Assembly (NCBI GenBank): GCA_944320955.1
Contig: CALUJL010000011.1
Coordinates: 1-64,000 of the forward strand
DNA length: 64,000 bases
DNA from: an uncultured Bacteroidaceae bacterium
GTDB lineage: Bacteria > Bacteroidota > Bacteroidia > Bacteroidales > Bacteroidaceae
Direction of reading: 5' to 3'
The position numbers and the translations under genes were made by a program. This document shows positions 1 to 8,945 of the stretch, piece after piece (position 1 is the stretch's first letter; every line of letters begins with the position of its first letter). Below the pieces are notes generated by a model. That model saw nothing but the letters and a program-made list of their open reading frames with translations, did no database searches and was not told the origin of the DNA.

Positions 1-314
1 CCCTTACCGGCTCGAAAAGAAGGGCATATAAAGTCTTATAAGGCTGAAAAAAGAACTTTTCATTCAAAAATATTTAGTAAAACGCTTGCAGTTTTCTTCA
101 GGTATGGCTATTTTTGCCCACAGAAAAAGGTGAAAGAGGGATTTTCGTCCCAGTTCCCTGCCTCCCCCCTTCCTTTACCCGTCTGCCCCTCCTGCTAAAG
201 AAAAAAAGAAGCGGCACGCTCGCGAGCGGCTTTCTCTTCTTGTCTCCCCAAAACGCTCGAACGCTCGAATGCTCGCGAGCGTTTCCCCCGGCCCCAGGCA
301 TTTTTCCCTCCCCT
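1..314 (+). promoter_or_regulatory. Promoter and palindrome-rich upstream segment
   Basis: A Bacteroidota-type promoter is visible: TTG at 86-88, 20 bases, then TATTTTTG at 109-116, pointing right. Downstream, 200-285 is rich in the self-complementary word CGCTCGCGAGCG (219-230) and related copies (ACGCTCGA-type units near 250-281). I see no convincing protein in this stretch; the open frame from 114 is Pro/Leu-rich and reads like translated spacer DNA until the receptor-like sequence starts near 315. The promoter probably once served the receptor gene, whose 5' part is missing. Confidence 0.5.
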
Positions 315-1330
315 GCAGGCTACGGCGACAATCGTGTGAGCCAGCATTTCCACCGCCCTTCGCTCTCGGTGAGCAACACGCTGAACACCCTGCGCAATTT
401 TGGCAAGCACACGCTGGACTTGCATTTCTCTGTAGGGTATGCCCAACGCCCCAATACGCTCACAGTGGATGTGGACAGCCTGCAGCAAGGCACGTCGGCA
501 TACTACAATCAGGATTTGACTTCGCGCAATATTGCCGCCAACGCCCATACCAACTACTCGTTTCATCCTGGAGCCTTCTCGCTGCACTACGGCGTGGTGG
601 CCAAAGCCAGCCTGCATGGGATAAAGACAGGACTCGATGGGATTGCACCTCCCGCGGAAGACGCCTCCCTGCAGAATGACCTTTGGTACAATACCTACGA
701 AGTGGCCTTGTCCCGTTACGAGCGGCACGACTGGAGCGGGAGCGTCAATGCCTCCTATCATAAAATACCACCTCGGACAGTTACCACCTTGGTTTTGCGG
801 CAGCAAAGGTTTCGATTGGATGCAGGTCACCATCCGCGCCTTTGCGGGCTATGGCTACAGCCAAAGCGAACGGCTTATAGCCCGGGAACTGTATCCTTTC
901 CACTCGCGTATTGTCAGCATCGGCGCGGGCGGTACCGTCACGCCCCTGCCGTGGTTCAACATTGTACTGGGCAGCGGCTATGCGTGGAACGTGTCGGAAA
1001 CGGACGGCGGCCGTCAGGACATGGCGCAGACGGTGCGCACCGCTACCCAACGCCTCTCACTCAATTTCTACGTCACCCGGCAAATCACCCTCACCGCCTC
1101 TGCCGAAGACAACTACAACAATCTGACAGCCAAGAACCGCCATGCCTGGTTTGGCGACCTGTCTGCCAAGTACAAACTGCAGGCATGTCGACCTGGAACT
1201 GCAGGCCAACAACCTTTTCAACCAAAAGCAATACACCCGCGTGAACTACAGCGGGCTGGACATCCATACTCAGACCTCGCAACTCAGGCCTATGAACATC
1301 GTCGGAACCATAAGATTCGGCTTATTATAA
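315..1330 (+). pseudogene. Frameshifted C-terminal remnant of a TonB-dependent outer-membrane receptor
   Basis: Three successive frames give the alternating aromatic/polar beta-strand pattern of an outer-membrane barrel. Frame 3 covers about 315-765 (LSVSNTLNTLRNFGKH, LDLHFSVGYAQRPNTL). Frame 1 covers about 780-1185 (AGYGYSQSERL, LNFYVTRQITLTASAEDNYNNL). Frame 2 covers about 1190-1330 (LELQANNLFNQKQYTR, ending in the aromatic-poor tail TIRFGLL). The last block resembles the final strands of receptors of the TonB-dependent/outer-membrane beta-barrel families. The signal peptide, carboxypeptidase-like domain and plug are absent. Two frameshifts, near 765-780 and 1180-1192, plus the missing 5' half make this a decayed gene. 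Sequencing error could explain the shifts but not the missing N-terminus. Confidence 0.7.
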
Positions 1331-1492
1331 TGCAGAAGATCGGATAATAAAACCCAATCGGTCATTAGACCACTATAGGACAACATCAGAGAATAAGAAT
1401 ACTGCTCCATCCGCCCTATTGACATCGACAAAAAACTCCCCTCCGCAGGAGCAGAGAGGAGCAAGAAGAATGTTTATACCGGGATGTTTCTC

Positions 1493-2401
1493 TTACGTAA
1501 ACTCGATGAGGAATATGTAGCAAAGGGCGGCGGGGATGGCCAGCAGGGAACTGTCGAAACGGTCGAGCATGCCGCCGTGGCCGGGAAGGACGTTGCCGGA
1601 ATCCTTGATGCCCAGCGTCCGCTTCAGCAGGGACTCCACGAGGTCGCCCCAAGTGCCGAAACAAGCCACGACGAGCGCCAGCCCGATCCATTCTCCCTCC
1701 GTATAAGCCGCCAGATAGCGGCCGTCGACGGCCCAGAAGACCCATCCGGCCAGGGCAGCAACGAGCAGCCCGCCGATGAAACCCTCCCACGACTTGGCAG
1801 GGGAGATGCGGGGAAAGAGGCGGTGGCGGCCCAGGAGGCTGCCGATGCAGTAGGCGCCCGTGTCGTTGGCCCAGAGGAACACGAAAACGCTCAAGGGCAG
1901 GAGGAAAGAGGCGCGGAAAACTTCGGTATTGCCCAAGAAGTCAGGCAGAAGGAAGGAGTTCGCACTCAGCTCGGGCTGGCAGAAAAAGACGTAGAGCCAG
2001 ACGAGCAGCGAAAAAGGCAGGGCGATGTAGAGCTGGCTCAGCGCCGAATAGGCCCAGTTGGCTATGGGGTCGGGACGTTTCAGGTAGAGCTCGCGCACGA
2101 AAAGGCCTATCATAAAGAGGAAATAGGGGGCGAAGACGTACATCGTGCCCATCGTCATGTACATCACCTGGGCAAGAAACAGATAGACGGCAGAGGCTAT
2201 GAGCAGCGTGGTGGGCACCTGCACGGAGCGGGCGGCGCAATGCTCGTTGACAAGGCGGCAGTACTCATGGACCGTCAGTGCCGAAATCAGGCAAAACAGG
2301 AGGGTAAACGTAAGGGGGCTGTAGAGGATTCCTCCCACCAATACAGCCACGAAGAGGACGCCCGTAAGGGTCCTCTTCGCCAGGTTGCTATTCTTTTCCA
2401 T
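1493..2401 (-). CDS. cdsA: Phosphatidate cytidylyltransferase
   Basis: This 302-residue integral membrane enzyme makes CDP-diacylglycerol from phosphatidate and CTP, the branch point for phosphatidylethanolamine and anionic phospholipids. The protein has about eight hydrophobic segments. Near the C-terminus it carries the CdsA signature region (GRHRLFPRISPAKSWEGFIGG, then WGDLVESLLKR and KDSGNVLPGHGGMLDRFDS), where the conserved acidic residues bind metal and CTP. The start overlaps the end of ftsH by 14 bases, so it is the last gene of an rsfS-ftsH-cdsA operon. The N-terminal sequence [15 protein letters not shown] is typical of Bacteroidota CdsA. Confidence 0.95.
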   Translation of the reverse strand: MEKNSNLAKRTLTGVLFVAVLVGGILYSPLTFTLLFCLISALTVHEYCRLVNEHCAARSVQVPTTLLIASAVYLFLAQVMYMTMGTMYVFAPYFLFMIGLFVRELYLKRPDPIANWAYSALSQLYIALPFSLLVWLYVFFCQPELSANSFLLPDFLGNTEVFRASFLLPLSVFVFLWANDTGAYCIGSLLGRHRLFPRISPAKSWEGFIGGLLVAALAGWVFWAVDGRYLAAYTEGEWIGLALVVACFGTWGDLVESLLKRTLGIKDSGNVLPGHGGMLDRFDSSLLAIPAALCYIFLIEFT

Positions 2402-4439
2402 CGGGATGGGGTTGTTTTTCGGATGTCTCGGAAGCTGGTCCGGCAGGAGCGTCCTCCTCCCGGGCGGGTTCGCCCGGAGTTTGGGAAGCCGTATCTGCCG
2501 CTTTCTGGACGTTGGCCGAGGCCTGCTCGTTCATTATCTCCTCCGAACGGCTGCTCCAAGGGCGCTTACCGAAGATTTTCTCTACGTCTTCGGCAAAGAT
2601 CACCTCCTTGGCGATGAGCAATTCGGCCAGCTCGTTGTGCTGTGCCCTGTGCTCGTTGAGGATTTGCTTAGCCCGGGCATACTGCTCGCTGATGAAGCGT
2701 TTGGCTTCTTCGTCTATGAGTTCGGCCGTTTTCTCGCCGTAAGGGCGGTTGAGGGCATAGGGGTCGGCACTGTAGTAGCAGAGGTTGGGCAGCTTTTCGC
2801 TCATGCCCATGTAGGAAATCATGGCATAGACTTGCTTGGTGACGCGGTCCAGGTCGTTCATCGCCCCGGAGGAAATGCGCCCGAGGAAGAGCTCTTCGGC
2901 GGCGCGGCCTGCCAGCGTGGCGCAAATCTCGTCGAGCATCTGCTCTTTAGTCGTGATCTGCCGCTCTTCGGGCATGTACCAGGCGGCACCGAGTGCCTGC
3001 CCGCGCGGCACGATGGTGACTTTGATCAGCGGATTGGCGTGCTCCAGAAGCCAGGATACGGAGGCATGGCCGGACTCGTGGATGGCGATGGAGCGGCGTT
3101 CCTCCTGCGTCATGATCTTGCTCTTCTTCTCCAATCCGCCGATGATGCGGTCCACGGCGTCCAGGAAATCCTGCTTCCCGACGCTCGACTTGCCGTGGCG
3201 GGCAGCTATGAGGGCCGCTTCGTTGCAGACATTGGCAATGTCCGCGCCGGAAAAGCCGGGCGTCTGCCGGGCGAGCAGGTCCTTGTCCACGGTATCGTCT
3301 ATCTTGATGGGGGCCAGATGCACGCCGAAGATTTCTTTCCGCTCGTTCAGGTCGGGCAAGTCCACGTGGATCTGGCGGTCGAAGCGACCCGCGCGGAGCA
3401 GGGCCTTGTCGAGGATGTCCACGCGGTTCGTGGCCGCCAGGACGATGATGCCGCTGTTCGTGCCGAAACCGTCCATCTCGGTGAGCAACTGGTTGAGGGT
3501 ATTTTCCCGCTCATCGTTGCCGCCCATGGCGGGGTTCTTGCCCCGGGCACGGCCCACGGCGTCGATTTCGTCGATAAAGATGATGCAAGGCGACTTTTCC
3601 TTGGCCTGCTTGAACAAGTCCCGCACCCGCGAAGCGCCGACCCCTACGAACATCTCCACGAAATCCGAACCGGAAAGCGAGAAGAACGGCACGTTTGCCT
3701 CGCCGGCCACAGCCTTGGCCAGAAGAGTCTTACCCGTTCCCGGAGGGCCGACCAGCAGGGCGCCTTTGGGAATCTTGCCGCCCAACTCAGTGTACTTCTG
3801 CGGTTCTTTGAGAAACTCCACGATTTCCTGCACTTCCATCTTCGCGCCTTCCAATCCGGCCACATCTTTGAACGTAACCTTCACCTGCGTTCCCTTTTCG
3901 AAGAGCTGGGCGCGCGACTTGCCGACGTTGAAAATCCCGGCGCCGCCGCCCCCGCCGCCATTCATGCGGCGCATGAAGAAAATCCAGATGCCGATAAACA
4001 GCGCGAAGGGAAGCAGATTCAGCAAAAGCGTCAGCATAAAATTGTTGCGCTCTGCATATTCTTCCTTTCCGGTGAAGTGTTTCAGCTCGCGTTGCTCCTC
4101 GAGATACTTGCTCACGCTCTCGTTGGAGGGAACGCGGGTGGAAATCATCGGCTCGCGGGGCATCTGCGAGTTGGTTTCCTTGAATACATCCTTCACGTGC
4201 GCCGGGGCAATATACATCTCCAGGGAGTTGTCCGTATAGGTCACCACCCGGTTGACGTAACCCTTGGCCACGTATTCCTTGAATTTATTGTAGCTCACTT
4301 CTTTCAGCGCCATATTTCCGCCGCCGGAGAGATAGAGGGCCAGCAAGAGGCCGCCTATCAATATGTAGAGCCACGTCAGGCTGAATCGGGGAGCCTTTCG
4401 CCCCGGCTGGGGCTGCCCAGCATTATTTTTCTTTTCCAT
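2388..4439 (-). CDS. ftsH: ATP-dependent zinc metalloprotease FtsH
   Basis: This 683-residue membrane-anchored AAA+ protease degrades misassembled membrane proteins and short-lived regulators. Two membrane segments (about residues 21-38 and 136-156) flank a periplasmic domain. A Gly-rich linker follows (161-167), then the AAA module with Walker A GPPGTGKT (231-238) and Walker B IIFIDEID (286-293), including the [13 protein letters not shown] pore and second-region motifs. The zinc-binding motif is HESGH (454-458); the usual sequence is HEAGH, and Ser at the third position should not affect the ligands. It lies 19 bases after rsfS and overlaps cdsA, giving one operon. Confidence 0.98.
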   Translation of the reverse strand: MEKKNNAGQPQPGRKAPRFSLTWLYILIGGLLLALYLSGGGNMALKEVSYNKFKEYVAKGYVNRVVTYTDNSLEMYIAPAHVKDVFKETNSQMPREPMISTRVPSNESVSKYLEEQRELKHFTGKEEYAERNNFMLTLLLNLLPFALFIGIWIFFMRRMNGGGGGGAGIFNVGKSRAQLFEKGTQVKVTFKDVAGLEGAKMEVQEIVEFLKEPQKYTELGGKIPKGALLVGPPGTGKTLLAKAVAGEANVPFFSLSGSDFVEMFVGVGASRVRDLFKQAKEKSPCIIFIDEIDAVGRARGKNPAMGGNDERENTLNQLLTEMDGFGTNSGIIVLAATNRVDILDKALLRAGRFDRQIHVDLPDLNERKEIFGVHLAPIKIDDTVDKDLLARQTPGFSGADIANVCNEAALIAARHGKSSVGKQDFLDAVDRIIGGLEKKSKIMTQEERRSIAIHESGHASVSWLLEHANPLIKVTIVPRGQALGAAWYMPEERQITTKEQMLDEICATLAGRAAEELFLGRISSGAMNDLDRVTKQVYAMISYMGMSEKLPNLCYYSADPYALNRPYGEKTAELIDEEAKRFISEQYARAKQILNEHRAQHNELAELLIAKEVIFAEDVEKIFGKRPWSSRSEEIMNEQASANVQKAADTASQTPGEPAREEDAPAGPASETSEKQPHPDGKE

Positions 4440-4458
4440 ACGCTTCTAACGGTTAAAA

Positions 4459-4818
4459 TCAGTCCAGATCGGCTATTTCCCGTACCTCGGCATCGGCCCA
4501 AAGGTGCACCAGATCGTAGTAGTCGCGCTGCTCGGGCATGAAGATATGCACTACGACGTCGCCATAATCCATGGCCACCCACTCGGCATTCCTCATGCCG
4601 TCGACCGACAGGGGCTTCTCGCCCGTCTCTTTGCGCACTTGCTCCCAGACCTCGTCGCTCAGGGCGGAGATCTGGCTCGGGTTGCTCCCTTGGCAAATCA
4701 CCAGGTAGTTCGTAACAGAAGTATTGACTTTTTGCAGATTTACGACTTCGATTTTTTTCCCTTTCTTTTCCTGAATGCCCCGAATGGCGGCATCCACCAC
4801 GGAAGGAGTGCTACTCAT
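4459..4818 (-). CDS. rsfS: Ribosomal silencing factor RsfS (Iojap/DUF143 family)
   Basis: This 119-residue protein binds ribosomal protein L14 and blocks subunit joining during starvation. Family motifs seen include the NYLVICQGSNPSQISALSD segment, the KPLSVDGMRNAEWVAMDYGDVVVHIF core and the FYDLVHLWADA-like tail (YYDLVHLWADAEV). I chose the ATG at 4818 because the longer reading frame adds 25 residues that cover the promoter box at 4883-4890. It is the first gene of the operon with ftsH and cdsA, an arrangement common in Bacteroidota. Confidence 0.93.
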   Translation of the reverse strand: MSSTPSVVDAAIRGIQEKKGKKIEVVNLQKVNTSVTNYLVICQGSNPSQISALSDEVWEQVRKETGEKPLSVDGMRNAEWVAMDYGDVVVHIFMPEQRDYYDLVHLWADAEVREIADLD

Positions 4819-4882
4819 ATAGTTTGTTTTGAATGTAATTTCTCGTTGTTTCCGGTTAGCCCCGAGGGGCTTTATCCGGCTA

Positions 4883-4890
4883 CAAAGATA
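4883..4890 (-). promoter_or_regulatory. -7 box of the rsfS-ftsH-cdsA operon
   Basis: The minus strand reads TATCTTTG, an exact match to the Bacteroidota -7 consensus TAnnTTTG, placing the transcription start near 4876 and leaving about 58 bases before the rsfS ATG at 4818. This supports the shorter rsfS start. Confidence 0.65.
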
Positions 4891-4962
4891 CACTTAAATC
4901 TGCGCGCGCAGGAGAAAAACATGGGGCTTTTGCATTTTCTAACAAAAAAAAGTGGCAAAGGC

Positions 4963-4993
4963 TTTGCTACTTTCCAAAGAATGCCTACCTTTG
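4963..4993 (+). promoter_or_regulatory. Promoter of tRNA-Gln
   Basis: TTTG at 4963-4966, 19 bases, then TACCTTTG at 4986-4993 match the Bacteroidota -33/-7 promoter exactly. The predicted start (about 5000) is roughly 14 bases before the tRNA 5' end. Confidence 0.75.
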
Positions 4994-5013
4994 CAGCCGT
5001 AAAAGTCAAGCAT

Positions 5014-5084
5014 TGGGCTATGGTGTAATGGTAACACTACAGATTCTGGTCCTGTCATTCTTGGTTCGAATCCAGGTAGCCCAG
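5014..5084 (+). tRNA. tRNA-Gln (anticodon CTG)
   Basis: The acceptor stem TGGGCTA (5014-5020) pairs perfectly with TAGCCCA (5077-5083), followed by a G discriminator. The D arm contains GTAATGGTAACAC, and the anticodon arm ACAGA-TTCTGGT-CCTGT has anticodon CTG reading CAG. The T arm has TTCGAAT. The last anticodon-stem pair is A-C, which leaves a four-pair stem, as glutamine tRNAs often show weak pairing there. CCA is not encoded. Confidence 0.93.
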
Positions 5085-5089
5085 CGAAG

Positions 5090-5131
5090 AAAGAGGCTGT
5101 TTCCCAAACGCGGAAACAGCCTCTTTTCTTT
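5090..5131 (+). terminator. Intrinsic terminator after tRNA-Gln
   Basis: Perfect 15-bp arms (5090-5104 and 5112-5126) enclose a CAAACGC loop and are followed by a T-rich tract (TTTTCTTT). It begins 6 bases after the tRNA. Confidence 0.9.
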
Positions 5132-5159
5132 ATGCCTGCCGCCGCCCGGTCCGCCCCAC

Positions 5160-5270
5160 CCCGCCATTTCCAGGGAAAAGTGCTGCCCCTCCCACGCAAA
5201 AGGTGCGGCACTTTCCGAAAAAAGCGGCAGAGCTTTCTTGCAAGAGCCCTGCCGCTTTTCTTTTTCGCCG
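5160..5270. repeat. Intergenic GC-rich repeat words, including a bidirectional terminator
   Basis: AAAAGCGGCAG at 5220-5230 pairs with CTGCCGCTTTT at 5249-5259, and both flanks carry T or A runs, so it can terminate transcription in either direction; for queE on the minus strand it lies 120 bases past the stop codon. The same gap contains AAAGTGCTGCC and GTGCGGCACTTTCC words. These words recur in other gaps of the window (8.8, 22.8, 28.6, 40.3, 47.8 and 57.1 kb). Confidence 0.65.
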
Positions 5271-5387
5271 GAAGCCGGCCGATTCATCTAATACATATCT
5301 CCCGCCGACTTCCTGCGCTCCGGCCGGAGGCAGGCACACCGCCCCCGAGGCAACGGATGAGCGCCGCGGCCCGGCGGCCGCGGCGCA

Positions 5388-5957
5388 TCAGCGGAAGCCC
5401 AGCAGCTTGTGGGTCTGCAGGGAGAGCTTCCATTGGGGATGAGACTTTATGTATTCGATGGTTTCGCGTGTGATTTCCGCATTGCGCGCCGCGTCTTTCG
5501 TGTCGCAGGGCTGCAGGCAGTAGACTTTGGCCCGGGGCAACCGGCTGCAGAAGCCCAGGTCTTGCCCCAGGAAGACTACTTTCAGCTCGTCGATCCGCGC
5601 CAGCCTCACCGGGGCGTCCTTGGGCGAACAGGTGATCCAGTCCACGCCCACTTCGGCCGCGGCGGCACACGTGCCGTTCGTCTCCATCTGCACATAGCAT
5701 CCGGCGCGGTGCAGCTTGTCCACCAGCGAGGCCGTCGCCTGCAGGGCCGGCTCGCCGCCGGTCAGGACCACGTGGCGGGCGGGATGGCGCAGCACTTCGG
5801 CCACGACGGCTTCCTCCCCCCACTCTTCGCCGCGGCGGTGGTCCGTATCGCAAAAGCCGCAGGCCAGGTTGCAGCCCGAGAAGCGCACGAAGACGGCCGG
5901 CGTGCCGGCAAAGTGGCCCTCGCCCTGGAGGGAATAGAATATCTCGTTTATCTTCAT
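5388..5957 (-). CDS. queE: 7-carboxy-7-deazaguanine synthase (radical SAM)
   Basis: This enzyme converts 6-carboxytetrahydropterin to 7-carboxy-7-deazaguanine, the second dedicated step of queuosine and preQ0 synthesis. The 189-residue protein begins MKINEIFYSLQGEG, a QueE hallmark, and has the radical SAM cluster motif CNLACGFC (CX3CX2C), the GGEP motif (VVLTGGEPALQ) and the ETNGT segment. I chose the ATG at 5957, which overlaps the queD stop codon as ATGA; a longer frame adds 36 Arg-rich residues inside queD. It forms one operon with queD and the upstream (p)ppGpp enzyme. Confidence 0.95.
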   Translation of the reverse strand: MKINEIFYSLQGEGHFAGTPAVFVRFSGCNLACGFCDTDHRRGEEWGEEAVVAEVLRHPARHVVLTGGEPALQATASLVDKLHRAGCYVQMETNGTCAAAAEVGVDWITCSPKDAPVRLARIDELKVVFLGQDLGFCSRLPRAKVYCLQPCDTKDAARNAEITRETIEYIKSHPQWKLSLQTHKLLGFR

Positions 5958-6313
5958 CGCCCCGGCCCCTCTCCCGCTTCGCCGGGGCGCACGTAGGCCG
6001 CCCAGTTGCCCTCGCTCTCGCGGACCTCTGTCTTGTAACATTCGGGTATTTGCTCCGTCACCCACCGGGCCAGGTTCTCGGCCGTGGGATTGAAGGGGAG
6101 CAGTTCGTTGAAGTATCCATGGTCGAGGTAGCCGTGGATCCGCTCCTTGATTTTCGTGAAATCGCAGACCATCCCGTCGGCATTCAGCTCCTCGGCCTTG
6201 CAGTAGACGGTGATGATCCAGTTATGCCCGTGCAGGGCCGTACACTTGCTTTCGTAACTCAGTGCCAGGCGGTGTGCGCCGGCTATTTCCATGCGTTTCG
6301 ATACGTAATACAT
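5954..6313 (-). CDS. queD: 6-carboxy-5,6,7,8-tetrahydropterin synthase
   Basis: This 119-residue T-fold enzyme converts 7,8-dihydroneopterin triphosphate to 6-carboxytetrahydropterin, the substrate of QueE. Seen: the zinc-ligand histidines (AGAHRL and LHGHNW), the catalytic Cys of the SKCTALHGH segment, DFTKIKERIHGYLDHGYFN with the catalytic Asp/His, and a C-terminal Glu (VRESEGNW). The ATG at 6313 lies 13 bases after the stop of the upstream Rel gene; the longer frame to 6433 would only overlap that gene. Confidence 0.95.
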   Translation of the reverse strand: MYYVSKRMEIAGAHRLALSYESKCTALHGHNWIITVYCKAEELNADGMVCDFTKIKERIHGYLDHGYFNELLPFNPTAENLARWVTEQIPECYKTEVRESEGNWAAYVRPGEAGEGPGR

Positions 6314-6326
6314 CGTTCTTCGTCGT

Positions 6327-8654
6327 TTATTTCTCCGGGGCAAGGCTTCCGTCGAGCCGGCCCACCTCCTTGAGGTTGGGGATCTTGTGGAGGGCGCCGA
6401 GCAGGCGGCGCACCTCGTCGACATCGTGCACATAGACCTGCAGGTTCATCTCGAAGATTCCGTCGCTCGTGCGGACGTTCAGGCTGCAGATGTCCATGCC
6501 CAGCTCCTCCGAGATGACGCGGGTCACGCTCAGCAGCGTCCCCCGCTCGTCGATTCCCTTCACGTAGATGGGCACCGGGAAGGAGAGTTCCTTGTGCGTG
6601 TCCCAGCGGGCGGCCACGATGCGGTTGCCGTAGCTGCTCTTGAGCTTGGCGGCTATGGGGCACTGGCACTTGTGGATGATGATTCCGCCCTCATCGTCTA
6701 CATACCCGAGCACGTCGTCGCCGGGGATGGGGTTGCAGCACGGGGCTATGCGCACCTCCTTCTGCAGGCTCTGGTCCGTCAGTTCCAGCACGGTGCGGGG
6801 GTCTATGCGCTGCACGGCCCTGCCTGCGGAGAGCTCGGCGGGGGATACGTGTGCCGCGGCGCCGGCGCCGTTCTTGCCACGCCCTCCCAGGGGGAGCGAG
6901 AAGTGGGGGATAAACTTCTTCCAGCCCTTGCCCTGCTTCTTGGCGCGGAGCATGTCGGCATCGGCCTGCCCCAGGGGGAGCGCCCCGGAGCCTATGGCGG
7001 CAAAGAGTTCCTCCTTCGTGCGGAAGCCGTGGGAGGAGCACAGGCGGTCTATGGTCTGCACCTCCTTGAGCAGCCCCTCGCGGCGGAGGAAGTCGGAGAG
7101 CATCTCCTCGCCCTTCTTCTCCGTGGCGCGCTGCTCCTTGTGGAGCACGGCCATGATCTTCTGCTTGGCCCGGGCCGTGGTCACGAAGCCCTCCCACGAG
7201 GGCTGCACGCGCTGGGCCTTGGAGGTGAGTATCTCCACCTGGTCGCCGCTCTGCAGGCGGTAGCTCAGGGGCACGAGGCGGTGGTTCACCTTCGCGCCGA
7301 TGCAGTGGCAGCCCACGTAGGTATGGATCGAAAAGGCGAAGTCCAGCGCCGTAGCCCCCTGGGGCAAGGTCTTGAGGTCGCCCTTGGGGGTGAAGACGTA
7401 GATCTCGGAGGAAAAGAGGTTGAGCTTGATGGTGTCCAGGAAGTCTATGGCGTCGGGCTGCGGGTCGTCGAGTATCTCCTTGATGGTCTTGAGCCACTTG
7501 TCCAGCTCGCCCTCCTCCTCGCTCACCTGCCCGGCGCCGCCTTCCTTGTATTTCCAGTGGGCGGCAAAGCCCTGCTCGGCTATTTCGTCCATGCGGCGGC
7601 TGCGTATCTGCACCTCGATCCACTCCCCCTCGCCGCTCATGAGCGTCACGTGGAGCGACTGGTAGCCGTTGGCCTTCGGATGGCTTACCCAGTCGCGGAA
7701 GCGGTCGGGGTGGGGCTTGTAGAGGCGCGTGAGCAGGGCGTAGATCTGGAAGCAGAGGTTTACCTCGTCCTGCCCCTCTTCCGGGTCGAAGATGATCCTC
7801 ACGGCCATCAGGTCGTAGATTTCCTCGAAGGGGACGTGCTTCGTCTCCATCTTGTTCCAGATGGAGTAGACCGACTTCACGCGGTTCTTGATTTCGTAGC
7901 GCAGCCCCTTCCCGTCCAAGGCCCGGCGTATGGGGGCCGTGAAGCGCACGAAGGCCTCCTCCCGCCCCGCGGCGCCGGCCCGCAGCTTGGAGGCTATGGC
8001 CTCGTAGGCCTCGGGGTGCTCATACTTGAAGCTCAGGTCCTCCAGTTCGGTCTTTATCTTGTTCAGCCCCAGGCGGTGGGCCAGGGGGGCATAGATGTAG
8101 AGCGTCTCGCCCGCCACCTTATATTGTTTCGAGGGGGGGAGCGAGCCCAGCGTACGCATGTTGTGCAGGCGGTCGGCCATTTTTATGAGGATGACGCGTA
8201 TGTCGTCGTTCATCGTCAGGAGCAGCTTCTTGAAGTTTTCGGCCTGCGCCGAAGCCTTGTCGCCGAAGATGCCCCCGGAGATCTTCGTCAGCCCGCCCAC
8301 GAGCTGGGCAATCTTGGGGCCGAAGATGTTCCCTATGTCCTCCACCGTGTAGTCCGTGTCCTCCACCACGTCGTGCAGCAGGGCGGCGCTGATGGAGGTG
8401 GAGCCCAGCCCGATCTCCGTGCATACGATGCGCCCCACGGCTATGGGGTGCAGAATGTAGGGCTCGCCGCTGGCACGCTTGACGCCGCGGTGGGCCTGGT
8501 TGGCAAAGTTGAAGGCCTGGGTTATGATTTCCACCCGCTTGCGGTGGTTGCTGGCCAGGTATTCCTGCAGCAGCCTGTCGAAACTGCGGCGGACCAGCAG
8601 GTCTTCCTCCCGGCCCGTCTGGGGCTGCGGGGCGGGTTCGGCATGTGCGTCCAT
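6327..8654 (-). CDS. Bifunctional (p)ppGpp synthetase/hydrolase (RelA/SpoT)
   Basis: This 775-residue stringent-response enzyme carries, in order, an HD hydrolase domain (HRGVKRASGEPYILHP; ALLHDVVEDTDYT with the metal-binding His-Asp), a synthetase domain (VKSVYSIWNKM, YDLMAVRIIFD, KANGYQSLHVT, EVQIRSRRMDEIAEQGFAAHW), a TGS domain (EIYVFTPKGDLKTLPQGATALDFAF) and a C-terminal ACT domain. The intact HD motif indicates that hydrolysis is retained. I place the start at the ATG at 8654, which begins MDAHAEP; the longer frame to 8930 runs through the promoter box at 8724-8731 and GC-rich spacer. It is followed within 13 bases by queD. Confidence 0.95.
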   Translation of the reverse strand: MDAHAEPAPQPQTGREEDLLVRRSFDRLLQEYLASNHRKRVEIITQAFNFANQAHRGVKRASGEPYILHPIAVGRIVCTEIGLGSTSISAALLHDVVEDTDYTVEDIGNIFGPKIAQLVGGLTKISGGIFGDKASAQAENFKKLLLTMNDDIRVILIKMADRLHNMRTLGSLPPSKQYKVAGETLYIYAPLAHRLGLNKIKTELEDLSFKYEHPEAYEAIASKLRAGAAGREEAFVRFTAPIRRALDGKGLRYEIKNRVKSVYSIWNKMETKHVPFEEIYDLMAVRIIFDPEEGQDEVNLCFQIYALLTRLYKPHPDRFRDWVSHPKANGYQSLHVTLMSGEGEWIEVQIRSRRMDEIAEQGFAAHWKYKEGGAGQVSEEEGELDKWLKTIKEILDDPQPDAIDFLDTIKLNLFSSEIYVFTPKGDLKTLPQGATALDFAFSIHTYVGCHCIGAKVNHRLVPLSYRLQSGDQVEILTSKAQRVQPSWEGFVTTARAKQKIMAVLHKEQRATEKKGEEMLSDFLRREGLLKEVQTIDRLCSSHGFRTKEELFAAIGSGALPLGQADADMLRAKKQGKGWKKFIPHFSLPLGGRGKNGAGAAAHVSPAELSAGRAVQRIDPRTVLELTDQSLQKEVRIAPCCNPIPGDDVLGYVDDEGGIIIHKCQCPIAAKLKSSYGNRIVAARWDTHKELSFPVPIYVKGIDERGTLLSVTRVISEELGMDICSLNVRTSDGIFEMNLQVYVHDVDEVRRLLGALHKIPNLKEVGRLDGSLAPEK

Positions 8655-8723
8655 CTTCCTGTTCTCCCGTGTTTTTGTTAATTCATCGGTTCTTTTCCGA
8701 GGAAACCGAAGCATTCCTCCCGG

Positions 8724-8731
8724 CAAACTTA
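8724..8731 (-). promoter_or_regulatory. -7 box upstream of the RelA/SpoT-queD-queE operon
   Basis: The minus strand reads TAAGTTTG, matching TAnnTTTG, about 70 bases before the chosen ATG at 8654. No clear TTG box is seen at the expected distance, so this is a moderate call. Confidence 0.45.
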
Positions 8732-8769
8732 CGCATTTTTCGGCCAAGCGCCGCGCATTCCATGCAAAA

Positions 8770-8945
8770 AAAGCGTAAGAGGGCCCCTCCCCTGCCCGCC
8801 CCTGCCGCCACGGCGCAAGGCCGCGGGCAAAAAAAGCACTGCCGGTTTCGGGGAAAAGCACTGCCGCTTTTTGCACTTTCCCCTTGCCCTTTCCCCGAAA
8901 AGCGGCAGCGCCCCATCCCGTCAAGCCCAAAGCCCCTCCCTATCC
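8770..8945. repeat. Intergenic tract of recurring GCCGCTTTT/AAGCACTGCC words
   Basis: This non-coding stretch contains AAAAAGCACTGCC, GGGGAAAAGCACTGCCGCTTTTTGCACTTT-type strings and CGAAAAGCGGCAGCGC. The words are partly self-complementary and match words in six other gaps of the window. It separates the stringent-response operon from the AT-rich CRISPR leader. Confidence 0.5.

Noticed and set aside
2385..4541. A 718-codon plus-strand frame opposite ftsH
   Set aside because: It is antisense to conserved FtsH motifs and has no domain of its own.
6387..8681. A 764-codon plus-strand frame opposite the RelA/SpoT gene
   Set aside because: Low-complexity Leu/Val/Gly-rich text, antisense to conserved HD and synthetase motifs.
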